NCBI GenBank assembly: GCA_016867955.1
Contig: VGIE01000163.1
Location: 1 to 5,839, forward strand
Origin: Betaproteobacteria bacterium
Lineage (GTDB): Bacteria > Pseudomonadota > Gammaproteobacteria > Burkholderiales > SG8-39
Direction of reading: 5' to 3'
Length of the DNA stretch: 5,839 nt
Shown: positions 1-5,621 of the stretch, piece after piece
Numbering within the stretch: the stretch's first letter is position 1
Layout: the number at the start of each line of letters is the position of its first letter
Notes under the pieces: generated by a model
What the model saw: only the letters and a program-made list of their open reading frames with translations
Databases searched by the model: none
What the model was told of the DNA's origin: nothing
Translations under genes and position numbers: made by a program

Positions 1-1145
1 CCGCTCATCGGGATGTTCGACGGGCCGCCCGTGACCAGGCACACCTCTGCGTCCTTCACCTGGTTGATCGCGGTACCGCGGATCTGCTCCACCGCCTCCC
101 TGATGTGGCTCATGCCCCAGATGTAGGCGCAGGAGAGCTGGCCGCCGTCGGTATTGACCGGAATCGAGCCGCCCTTGTGGCGGATGGCACCGCTGGCCAC
201 GAAGGGCCCGCCTTCGCCGCGCTTGCAAAAGCCGTAGTCCTCGAGCTGCATGATGACCTGCGAGGTGAAGTGGTCGTAGATCTGCGCCACGTCGATGTCC
301 CTGGGGCCGACGCCCGCCATCTCGTAGAGCTGCTTCGCGACGGTGTTGTGGCCGGAAGACGTGAACAGTTCGTCAGGCATGTTGAACCAATACAAGGAGC
401 GGCCCCAGTCGCCCGAGCCGCCGTGGGTGGAGGCCATGACGTAGGCGGGCTTCTGTTTCAGGTCCTTCGCGCGCTCGGCGCTGGTGACCACCGCCGCCAC
501 CGCGCCGTCGGTCTCCAGGCAGAAATCGAACAGGCGGTGGGGGTCGGAGATCATCGGCGCGTTGAAGTAATCCTCCTTCGTCATGGGCTTCTTCATCAGC
601 GCATTGGGATTGGACAGCGCGTTCAACCGCGTTGACATGGCCACCTCCGCGAAATGCTCGCGCGTGGTGCCGTAGAGGTGCATGTGCCGTCGCGCCAGCA
701 GCGCGAAGGCCTGGCCGGGCGAGACCAGCCCCGAATAGAGGTAGAAGGAGCTGTACGGGTCCGCCGGATGCGAGGATGAATAGGTGCCATAGCGCAGCAC
801 CGCCTGCTGCACGCCGCACACCACCACCACGGTCTTGGCCAGGCCGCTGATGATGGCCGAGGAGGCCAGGCCGATGGAGCCGGCCGAGCCGCCGCCCGCG
901 CCGGTGAGCGTGGCGGTATAGGTGACCCGGGGAACGCCGAGGATCTCTGTCAGCAGCGAGGTATCGTGCCCGCCGGCGAAGTAGGCGAAGCCGTCCACGT
1001 CGGTGATCTTCAGTCCGGCGTCATCCACCGCCTGCAGCACCGCCTTGGCGATGATCTCTTCCATGGTCTGCGGCGCCGACTGGCCGCGCTTGTAGTACGG
1101 CGTCGCGCCGATGCCGACGATGGCCGTCTTGTCCCTCATAGTCAT
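1..1145 (-). CDS. Thiolase-superfamily protein (SCP-x/Ltp2-like), probable acyl-CoA aldolase or non-canonical thiolase; 3' end cut by window edge
   Basis: A continuous frame of 381 codons runs from ATG at 1145 off the left edge. The last visible residues (VTGGPSNIPMS) match the final strand of the family, so probably only about 10 residues are missing. The start is set by GGGAGAG at 1157-1151, 5 nt before the ATG. The N-terminal thiolase half (KTAIVGIGATPYYKRG) is followed by the loop TGAGGGSAGS (81-90), where thiolases carry the nucleophilic Cys; here it aligns with Gly85. The HDAF-type motif reads IYDHFT, with Tyr290 in place of His. The NxxGG(x)4GH motif reads NTDGGQLSCAY, with Tyr341 at the His position (N331+10). 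The substitutions are read directly. In established work, Ltp2-type steroid side-chain aldolases are thiolase-fold enzymes with a Tyr-based site and a DUF35 partner. I infer cytosolic C-C cleavage of an acyl-CoA; the substrate is unknown. A plain lipid-transfer-protein annotation is the alternative. The gene lies 71 nt downstream of the aldo/keto reductase on the same strand and may share its transcript. Confidence 0.85.
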   Translation of the reverse strand, partial: MTMRDKTAIVGIGATPYYKRGQSAPQTMEEIIAKAVLQAVDDAGLKITDVDGFAYFAGGHDTSLLTEILGVPRVTYTATLTGAGGGSAGSIGLASSAIISGLAKTVVVVCGVQQAVLRYGTYSSSHPADPYSSFYLYSGLVSPGQAFALLARRHMHLYGTTREHFAEVAMSTRLNALSNPNALMKKPMTKEDYFNAPMISDPHRLFDFCLETDGAVAAVVTSAERAKDLKQKPAYVMASTHGGSGDWGRSLYWFNMPDELFTSSGHNTVAKQLYEMAGVGPRDIDVAQIYDHFTSQVIMQLEDYGFCKRGEGGPFVASGAIRHKGGSIPVNTDGGQLSCAYIWGMSHIREAVEQIRGTAINQVKDAEVCLVTGGPSNIPMS

Positions 1146-1193
1146 GAATTCTCTCCCAGGTGCGCGTGTGCGCTGCGGCGGCTGCTTGTAGGT

Positions 1194-1210
1194 CCCCGGT
1201 ACCGCCGGGC
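1194..1210 (-). terminator. GC-rich inverted repeat just after the aldo/keto reductase stop (weak terminator or attenuator candidate)
   Basis: CCCGG at 1195-1199 pairs with CCGGG at 1205-1209 across a 5-nt loop, and the core CGGTACCG is itself palindromic. It lies just downstream of the reductase stop codon and before the thiolase-like gene. There is no T-tract on the minus strand, so it is not a classical intrinsic terminator. It may only reduce read-through or protect the 3' end. Confidence 0.2.
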
Positions 1211-1216
1211 CCCGCC

Positions 1217-2266
1217 TCAGATCCGCTTGAGCTTGTCTGCGCCGGCCGAGGAGCCGCCGGTCATTGCGGCCAGGCGCCCGGCGGCCTGCGATGCCGTCTC
1301 AGCGGTGCCGGCGATTTTCGCCGGGTTGATGATATCGCCGATGAGCTTGAGCTCCTCCTGCGTCAGCGTCACCGCCACCGCCCCGACGTTCTCCTCAAGG
1401 TACTTGATGCGCTTCGTGCCGGGGATCGGGATGATGTTGTCGCCCTGCGCGAACAGCCATGCCAGCGCGATCTGGCCGGGCGTGATGTCGCGTGCGGAGG
1501 CAATGGCCTTGACCTCGTTGACCAGTTGCAGGTTCTTGTCGAGGTTGTCGCCCTTGAAGCGCTCCACCGTGAGGCGCACGTCGTTCGCGGCCAGCTGCTT
1601 GGCATCCTGCACCGCACCAGTGAGGAAGCCGCGCCCGAGCGGGCTGTAGGCCACCAGCGTTACGTTCAGCTCGCGGCACACCGGCAGCACGTCTTCCTCG
1701 GGCCTGCGGTGCCACAGCGAATATTCGTTCTGGAGCGCGGCGATCGAGTGCACCTTGCTGGCGCGGCGCAGCTGCTCGCCGGTGATCTCCGAGAAGCCAA
1801 TGGTGCGAACCTTGCCCGCCTTGACCAGTCCGGCCACGGTCTCGGCAACCTCCTCGATCGGGCGCGTGGTGTCGTAGCGATGGGCCGAGAAGATGTCGAT
1901 GTAATCGGTCCCGAGGCGCTTCAGCGAGGCGTCGCAGGCCTGGCTGATGTAGGCAGGCGAGTTGTCAAGGTCGCGGTCGTGGGTGCTGCCATCCGCGCCG
2001 TTGGGATCGCGCTTGAAGCCGAACTTGGTCGAGATGATGACCTTGTCGCGCTTGTTCCTGATGAACCTACCCAGCAGTTCCTCGTTGTGCCCGCGGCCGT
2101 ACATGTCCGAGGTGTCGTAGAAGGTGATGCCGAGCTCGAATGCCCGCTCCAGCGTCTGCATCGACACCACGTCGTCGCGCGGGCCGTAGAACTCGGACAT
2201 CCCCATGCAGCCCAGGCCGAGGACAGAACACTTGTAGCCGGAACCACCCAGCGGAATGGTGCGCAT
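1217..2266 (-). CDS. Aldo/keto reductase, AKR13-like, NADP(H)-dependent oxidoreductase
   Basis: The protein is 349 aa and starts at MRTIPLGGSG. An in-frame upstream ATG exists at 2359, but GGAGG at 2275-2271 lies 4 nt before the 2266 ATG and homology begins here, so the short form is preferred. The (beta/alpha)8 AKR fold shows the full catalytic tetrad: Asp51 and Tyr56 in FYDTSDMYG, Lys81 in STKFG and His129 in SAHRYD. The cofactor-binding loops are YSPLGRGFLTG (207-217) and IPIPGTKRIKYLEENVGA (279-296), the latter being the usual NADPH 2'-phosphate region. The family reduces aldehydes or ketones to alcohols in the cytosol; the physiological substrate cannot be read from sequence. The C-terminus carries a Gly/Ser/Ala-rich tail (about 331-349) beyond the last conserved helix. 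It is probably in one transcription unit with the thiolase-like gene 71 nt downstream and may act on the same acyl or carbonyl intermediates (inference). Confidence 0.92.
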   Translation of the reverse strand: MRTIPLGGSGYKCSVLGLGCMGMSEFYGPRDDVVSMQTLERAFELGITFYDTSDMYGRGHNEELLGRFIRNKRDKVIISTKFGFKRDPNGADGSTHDRDLDNSPAYISQACDASLKRLGTDYIDIFSAHRYDTTRPIEEVAETVAGLVKAGKVRTIGFSEITGEQLRRASKVHSIAALQNEYSLWHRRPEEDVLPVCRELNVTLVAYSPLGRGFLTGAVQDAKQLAANDVRLTVERFKGDNLDKNLQLVNEVKAIASARDITPGQIALAWLFAQGDNIIPIPGTKRIKYLEENVGAVAVTLTQEELKLIGDIINPAKIAGTAETASQAAGRLAAMTGGSSAGADKLKRI

Positions 2267-2270
2267 AAGA

Positions 2271-2275
2271 CCTCC
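2271..2275 (-). promoter_or_regulatory. Shine-Dalgarno that decides the aldo/keto reductase start
   Basis: GGAGG is read on the minus strand, 4 nt before the ATG at 2266. The alternative ATG at 2359 would add 31 Arg-rich residues unlike an AKR N-terminus. Confidence 0.75.
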
Positions 2276-2352
2276 GGAAATGCGGCGGAATAAGGTGCTG
2301 CGAAGATGGCGCCGATTGTACCGCGTCGCGCTCCGCTCCCGCGCGGCCAAGC

Positions 2353-2379
2353 CCCGCATCGCCCGGTTGCGATGTGCGG
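2353..2379 (-). terminator. Stem-loop immediately downstream of the LivF-type ATPase stop
   Basis: CATCGC (2357-2362) and GCGATG (2369-2374) form a perfect 6-bp stem with a CCGGTT hexaloop. The stem extends outward by a G-T wobble and a C-G pair, then past one mismatch to further C-G pairs. It begins about 8 nt after the ATPase stop codon (2387-2389), where a terminator would sit. No T-run follows on the minus strand, so intrinsic termination is uncertain; RNA 3'-end stabilisation is the alternative. Confidence 0.4.
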
Positions 2380-2386
2380 TCTTGTG

Positions 2387-3115
2387 CTAGACACCAAGAA
2401 ACTTCAGGTGCAGCGCGGGATCGGCCCGCAGGTCGGCCGAGCGGCCCTCGTAGCCGGTCTGCCCTTTGAGGAGGATCTGCGCGCGGTCCGCGATGGCCGA
2501 CACGGCGGCAAAGTTCTTGTCGACGATGACGCTGGCAATGCCGTCTCCGCGGAAGGCGCGCACGATGCCCCAGATCTCGCGGGCGACTAGCGGTGCGAGG
2601 CCCTCGGTGGCCTCATCCAGGATCAGCAGGTCGGGATTGGTCATCAGCGCGCGCCCGATGGTCAGCATCTGCTGCTCGCCGCCGGACAGCTGCCCGCCGC
2701 CGTGCGACAGCCGCTCGGCCAGTCGCGGGAAGGTGTCGAGCACGCGCCCGAGGGTCCAGCCCTTGGCGCGTCCATCGGCGCCGCGCGCTGCCATCACCAG
2801 GTTCTCGCGCACCGACAGGTTGGGAAAGATGCCGCGCCCCTCAGGCACGTAGGCGATGCCGGCGCGCGCGATGGCATGCGGCGCGGCATGGCTCATGTCG
2901 TACCCATGCACCCTGACACTCCCCGACACCCGGCCCGCGGGCGCCCGCAATAGCCCGAGCAGGCTGCGCAGCAGCGTCGTCTTGCCCATGCCGTTGCGGC
3001 CCATCAGCGCCACCGTCTCGCCGCGATTCACCACGAAGTTTACGTCGCGCACGACGTGGCTCGCGCCATACCAGGCGTTGATGCCGCGGGCTTCGAGGAC
3101 AGGAGTGTCGATCAT
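2387..3115 (-). CDS. livF: LivF-type ABC transporter ATP-binding protein (branched-chain amino acid / organic acid family)
   Basis: The protein is 242 aa, the usual LivF length. Motifs in order: Walker A GRNGMGKTT (39-47), a Q-loop region with the LivF hallmark YVPEGRGIFPNLSVREN (89-105), the signature LSGGEQQM (143-150), Walker B LLILDE (163-168), and a switch region SVIVDKN that has no His, as is common in LivF proteins. The family supplies one of the two cytoplasmic ATPases of HAAT importers, next to LivG, permeases LivH and LivM and a periplasmic binding protein. Imported ligands in catabolic clusters range from branched-chain amino acids to aromatic and aliphatic acids, so the substrate is not assignable. 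Start ATG 3115 is chosen because homology begins there (MIDTPVLEARGINAWYG). An in-frame TTG at 3163 would add 16 residues, and neither start has a clear Shine-Dalgarno. No other Liv component is within the window, so the gene is orphaned here. Confidence 0.9.
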   Translation of the reverse strand: MIDTPVLEARGINAWYGASHVVRDVNFVVNRGETVALMGRNGMGKTTLLRSLLGLLRAPAGRVSGSVRVHGYDMSHAAPHAIARAGIAYVPEGRGIFPNLSVRENLVMAARGADGRAKGWTLGRVLDTFPRLAERLSHGGGQLSGGEQQMLTIGRALMTNPDLLILDEATEGLAPLVAREIWGIVRAFRGDGIASVIVDKNFAAVSAIADRAQILLKGQTGYEGRSADLRADPALHLKFLGV

Positions 3116-3181
3116 ATGGGATTGAAGTTTACACGCTCGATCCCGAATGACCTCTTCGTTCAACGGCGAATATCATCAACG

Positions 3182-3214
3182 CCAAGAATGCGCGCCTTGG
3201 ATGTTCCCGCGAAC
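3182..3214 (-). terminator. Two small tandem stem-loops after the amidohydrolase stop (weak terminator candidate)
   Basis: GTTC/GAAC (3203-3206 with 3211-3214, 4-nt loop) is followed on the minus strand by CCAAG/CTTGG (3182-3186 with 3196-3200, 9-nt loop). Both lie within about 35 nt after the amidohydrolase stop codon (3218-3220). Stems are short and no T-tract follows, so termination is only a possibility. Confidence 0.25.
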
Positions 3215-3217
3215 GAT

Positions 3218-4345
3218 TCAGGTCAGCCCGTAATACCGCTTCGCACCCAGCACCATGATGTCCTTGAGCAGCTCTGGCGCCATATGAAGTTCGCGAAGCA
3301 AGCCCGGGGCATTAGTGAAGCCATCTGCGTGGGGATAGTCGGTGGCCCAAAGGATATTGCCGCGACCAATGAAATCGGCAAGCAGGGGCAACGACTTCTC
3401 CACGGGCTCAAAGGAGATGAAGCACTGCCGCCTGAAAATCTCGCTTGGCCTCGTGGTCAGGCCCGTGTCGTTCATGCCCTTATCGTCGAAAAATCGGTCC
3501 ATGCGATCAAGCCAGCCAGCAATCCACCCCCCTCCCGCCTCCAAGAAGCCGACGCGCAATCTCGGGAATCGGTCGCAAATTCCGCACATTACGAAGCTGA
3601 CTACCGCCGCTTGCATTTCGAGCGCGTGCGATGTGCATTGAATGACTGCGGATCCTGAGGTAAAGCGGTCTTCGCCCAATCGCGTCATGGTCTTGGACGC
3701 AGATCCATGCACGGCGATGGAAAAGTCATGGTCCTGCGCCGCCTGCCATACGGGATCATTGTCCGGATGATGCAACGGCCGGTTCAAGTATGGATTCGGG
3801 CGGATGAACCCCGCCCGCATCCCCAGCTCCGTCGCAGCGAAGGCGATCTCCTTCACTGCGTCGGCGGTTGATTGCAGAGGAATCATCGCAACCCCGAATA
3901 GCCGATCCGGATATGGCGCACAGTAGTCCACCAGCCAGCGGTTGTATGCCCGACATGCCGCCGCGGCTAGCTGGGTATCTTGCATTCCGCCAAGGAATAG
4001 GCCCAGCGACGGGAAAAGAAACGCTGCATCAATCCCCTCCGCATCCATGTCGGGAATGCGCTTGTGAGGGTCGAATCCACCAGGTTTGCCGGACAGATAG
4101 GAGTTACTGCTTGGCTTGATGCCTTCCCGCATACCAAGGCCACCGGCCATCGCAAACGCCTCTTCTTGTCGCTCGCTGAGGTCCAGATAGACGTTGTCCT
4201 CAACCCGGAAAATCTCCTTCCCGTCGGGCCTGGTGATCAGGCCCGGTGCACGGTTCGAATACTTGACCTCGAGGTACTTCTCCCACAGGTCGCCCGGCTC
4301 GAGAACGTGGGCATCTGAATCGATTGCATTGTAAGTTCGGCTCAT
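3218..4345 (-). CDS. Amidohydrolase-2 family metal-dependent hydrolase or decarboxylase (ACMSD-like TIM barrel)
   Basis: The protein is 375 aa. The start ATG at 4345 has GGGGTGA at 4358-4352, 6 nt upstream. Motifs follow the ACMSD/amidohydrolase-2 pattern: N-terminal AIDSDAHVLEP with Asp11-x-His13 as first metal ligands; AVHGS with His213; SHALEMQ with His240; the RFPRLRVGFLEAGGGW block with Glu269 where ACMSD has its AHGG His; and ATDYPHAD with Asp336 as the strand-8 metal ligand. The D-x-H start resembles the E/D-x-H branch of the superfamily rather than the classical HxH. Known members are cytosolic and metal-dependent, and hydrolyse or decarboxylate aromatic or ring-opened carboxylic acids. 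Which reaction occurs here cannot be decided from sequence. It is divergent from the periplasmic binding-protein gene, which suggests import and turnover of one compound (inference). GC is visibly lower than in the genes to its left. Confidence 0.9.
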   Translation of the reverse strand: MSRTYNAIDSDAHVLEPGDLWEKYLEVKYSNRAPGLITRPDGKEIFRVEDNVYLDLSERQEEAFAMAGGLGMREGIKPSSNSYLSGKPGGFDPHKRIPDMDAEGIDAAFLFPSLGLFLGGMQDTQLAAAACRAYNRWLVDYCAPYPDRLFGVAMIPLQSTADAVKEIAFAATELGMRAGFIRPNPYLNRPLHHPDNDPVWQAAQDHDFSIAVHGSASKTMTRLGEDRFTSGSAVIQCTSHALEMQAAVVSFVMCGICDRFPRLRVGFLEAGGGWIAGWLDRMDRFFDDKGMNDTGLTTRPSEIFRRQCFISFEPVEKSLPLLADFIGRGNILWATDYPHADGFTNAPGLLRELHMAPELLKDIMVLGAKRYYGLT

Positions 4346-4365
4346 TTCAATTCACCCCGATTGAA
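4346..4365 (-). promoter_or_regulatory. Inverted repeat that loops out the amidohydrolase Shine-Dalgarno
   Basis: TTCAAT (4346-4351) and ATTGAA (4360-4365) are exact inverted repeats around an 8-nt spacer. In the minus-strand transcript the loop is CGGGGUGA, which contains the whole Shine-Dalgarno, and the stem ends directly at the AUG. The stem is AT-rich and weak as RNA. It could instead be a DNA operator half-site pair, or chance. Confidence 0.35.
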
Positions 4366-4399
4366 TGTTTCCGCATACCCGAACGCACGCCACGGGTTG

Positions 4400-4428
4400 A
4401 TTGTAGGCGCGCCTCGCCGAATTGCCAT
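4400..4428 (-). promoter_or_regulatory. Candidate sigma-70 promoter of the amidohydrolase gene
   Basis: Read on the minus strand, a -35 box ATGGCA (4428-4423, 4 of 6 to TTGACA) is followed after exactly 17 nt by a -10 box TACAAT (4405-4400, 5 of 6 to TATAAT). Transcription would start near 4393, giving a leader of roughly 48 nt to the ATG at 4345. The -35 box overlaps one copy of a 9-bp direct repeat, a likely place for a regulator to act. Confidence 0.45.
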
Positions 4429-4453
4429 CACCATTGCATGAAGAAATTGCCAT
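4420..4453. repeat. 9-bp direct repeat AATTGCCAT in the divergent promoter region
   Basis: Exact copies lie at 4420-4428 and 4445-4453, 25 bp apart start to start. The first overlaps the proposed amidohydrolase -35 box and the second lies just upstream. They may be paired regulator binding sites; chance duplication is possible because the unit is short. Confidence 0.4.
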
Positions 4454-4458
4454 GCTGG

Positions 4459-4486
4459 TTGCACTCGTTTCCGAGAAGGGCATACT
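4459..4486 (+). promoter_or_regulatory. Weak candidate promoter for the solute-binding protein gene
   Basis: TTGCAC (4459-4464) and CATACT (4481-4486) are spaced by 16 nt and match the sigma-70 boxes at 3 of 6 and 4 of 6 positions. The start would be near 4493, leaving a leader of about 97 nt that contains the 4513-4533 inverted repeat. An activator-dependent promoter would fit such weak boxes. Confidence 0.25.
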
Positions 4487-4512
4487 GATTCTCGCTGGCT
4501 GGTTCACGCGGC

Positions 4513-4533
4513 AGATCATGATATGCGTGATCT
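4513..4533. promoter_or_regulatory. 21-bp dyad AGATCA-N9-TGATCT, putative operator
   Basis: AGATCA (4513-4518) and TGATCT (4528-4533) are perfect inverted half-sites separated by 9 bp. Their outer edge is 56 bp before the binding-protein ATG. The half-site spacing (15 bp start to start) and total size are plausible for a dimeric helix-turn-helix repressor. No regulator gene is in the window to pair it with, so the binding family is not assigned. Confidence 0.4.
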
Positions 4534-4578
4534 TTCGGCGCGCGACTTCAATGTGGTTTCCGGTACGGAATTCTTGCC

Positions 4579-4586
4579 AGGAGGGG
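4579..4586 (+). promoter_or_regulatory. Strong Shine-Dalgarno deciding the solute-binding protein start
   Basis: AGGAGGGG ends 3 nt before ATG 4590, and its AGGAGG core is 5 nt away. An upstream in-frame ATG at 4422 would place 56 residues before the signal peptide and lacks comparable support. Confidence 0.8.
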
Positions 4587-4589
4587 AAA

Positions 4590-5621
4590 ATGAAACAGCC
4601 GCTCAAGAATTTTGCCCTTGCATTCGTCTCCGTCGCGACAATGGTGCTTTCCGCGAGCGTGTTCGGGCAACGCGCCTTCACCAGCATCCCTCCATCCGAC
4701 TGGGCCAAGGTTGTCGCTGCGGCGAATGCAGAAGGAAAGGTCGTAATCTACGGTGGTCCGGCCATTGCTGTCGGCGCTCAATACAAGGCTGCTTTCTCAA
4801 AGCAGTATCCGCGGATCGAGTTGGAGTATCGGCGACTGGTGGGCGCGCCGGCGCGAATCGCGCTCGAGCAAGAGCGCCAGAGCGGCACAGATGGTGCCGA
4901 TGCGGTCATCACACCTGAACTCGTCTGGATTGCTGAAGAAGTTTTGAAAAACTCCTTCAAGGCTCCCGTCGGACCAGCCAATGCCAATTGGCCTGCGCAG
5001 CACATTGCGAACGGCGTCGCGCCACTTCTCGCGGCGGAGCCATTTGTAATGGCGGTGAACACCAATCTTGTCAAGACTCCAGTGACCGGTTACCAGGACC
5101 TGCTCAAACCGGAGTTCAAGGGAAAGATTGGAATAATTGAGCCCAATGCTGAAGTCCTGATGTATTGGTATGACTGGCTGTTGAAAACACAGGGCGTCGA
5201 CTTCCTGGCAAAGATTGCGGCACAAAGTCCGAGGGTCTATGTGTCGTCATTGCCGATGACGCAGGCTGCCATAGCCGGGGAGATTTCGTTCGTTGGTTTC
5301 ACTATTCCGACCATTCTCGGCCCGCTGATCAGGCAGGGTGCTCCTATGAGAATGGTGGTTCCCAACCCCAGCATAGGAACTTCCTACGCTGGCGTGGTCG
5401 TGAGTTGGTCCAAACGACCGAATGCGGCAATGGTCTTCATGGATTTCATGATGTCCCCCGCAGGCCAGACGTCGTGGGCCGGAAATGGTGAAGTCAGTAG
5501 CCCCATCGGGGTTCCGGGCTCAATCGACTCCAGGACTGTCGCCGCGGTCGATCTGACGCACTACACGCCAGAGATGATGAAGGCTTCTCTGGCCCGGTGG
5601 AACTCGCTCTTGAAGAAGTGA
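4590..5621 (+). CDS. Periplasmic ABC-type solute-binding protein (FbpA/AfuA-like family 1/6)
   Basis: The protein is 343 aa, a normal length for the family. A Sec signal peptide is visible: positive n-region (MKQPLK), hydrophobic core (about 8-22) and probable cleavage near SVFG-Q (26/27). The mature part begins SDWAKVVAAANAEGKVVIYGGP, typical of binding proteins annotated for Fe3+ or thiamine. The hinge and second-lobe landmarks are TGYQDLLKPEFKGKIGI (167-183), AIAGEISFVGF (227-237) and SKRPNAAMVFMDFMMSPAGQ (274-293). FbpA proteins bind ferric iron through an adjacent Tyr pair; here the corresponding stretch reads MYWYDW, with Tyr192 and Tyr194 not adjacent, so iron is not supported. An organic solute is more likely by context (divergent amidohydrolase), but this is inference. 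No permease or ATPase gene follows in the remaining 218 bases. Base composition is lower in GC than the left half of the window. Confidence 0.9.
   Translation: MKQPLKNFALAFVSVATMVLSASVFGQRAFTSIPPSDWAKVVAAANAEGKVVIYGGPAIAVGAQYKAAFSKQYPRIELEYRRLVGAPARIALEQERQSGTDGADAVITPELVWIAEEVLKNSFKAPVGPANANWPAQHIANGVAPLLAAEPFVMAVNTNLVKTPVTGYQDLLKPEFKGKIGIIEPNAEVLMYWYDWLLKTQGVDFLAKIAAQSPRVYVSSLPMTQAAIAGEISFVGFTIPTILGPLIRQGAPMRMVVPNPSIGTSYAGVVVSWSKRPNAAMVFMDFMMSPAGQTSWAGNGEVSSPIGVPGSIDSRTVAAVDLTHYTPEMMKASLARWNSLLKK

Noticed and set aside
105..819. Several plus- and minus-strand open frames over the thiolase-like gene
   Set aside because: Composition-driven shadows; the minus-strand frame starting at 1145 carries a continuous thiolase-fold sequence through the whole region.
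1160..2293. Long plus-strand open frame antiparallel to the aldo/keto reductase
   Set aside because: It is a GC-rich shadow of the reductase, with Arg/Ala/Gly-rich sequence and no family motifs, while the minus strand has an intact AKR catalytic tetrad.
2315..2320. Minus-strand TACAAT as a -10 box for the aldo/keto reductase
   Set aside because: It matches 5 of 6 positions, but no -35-like hexamer lies 15-19 nt upstream in this GC-rich stretch, so a promoter is not supported.
3118..3144. GGGAT...ATCCC inverted repeat as a possible insertion-sequence end
   Set aside because: Only 5 bp with a 17-nt spacer, no transposase gene and no target duplication seen; likely chance.
3116..3163. TTG start at 3163 for the LivF-type ATPase
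   Set aside because: The extra 16 residues are unlike LivF N-termini and no Shine-Dalgarno precedes the TTG; ATG 3115 fits the family.
3056..3658. Plus-strand open frame spanning the ATPase start, the 102-bp gap and the amidohydrolase end
   Set aside because: It crosses two clear minus-strand genes, has no recognisable domain and no ribosome-binding site.
4422..4589. In-frame N-terminal extension of the solute-binding protein from ATG 4422
   Set aside because: It would bury the signal peptide behind 56 residues and run through the promoter region; the Shine-Dalgarno at 4579-4586 fixes the start at 4590.
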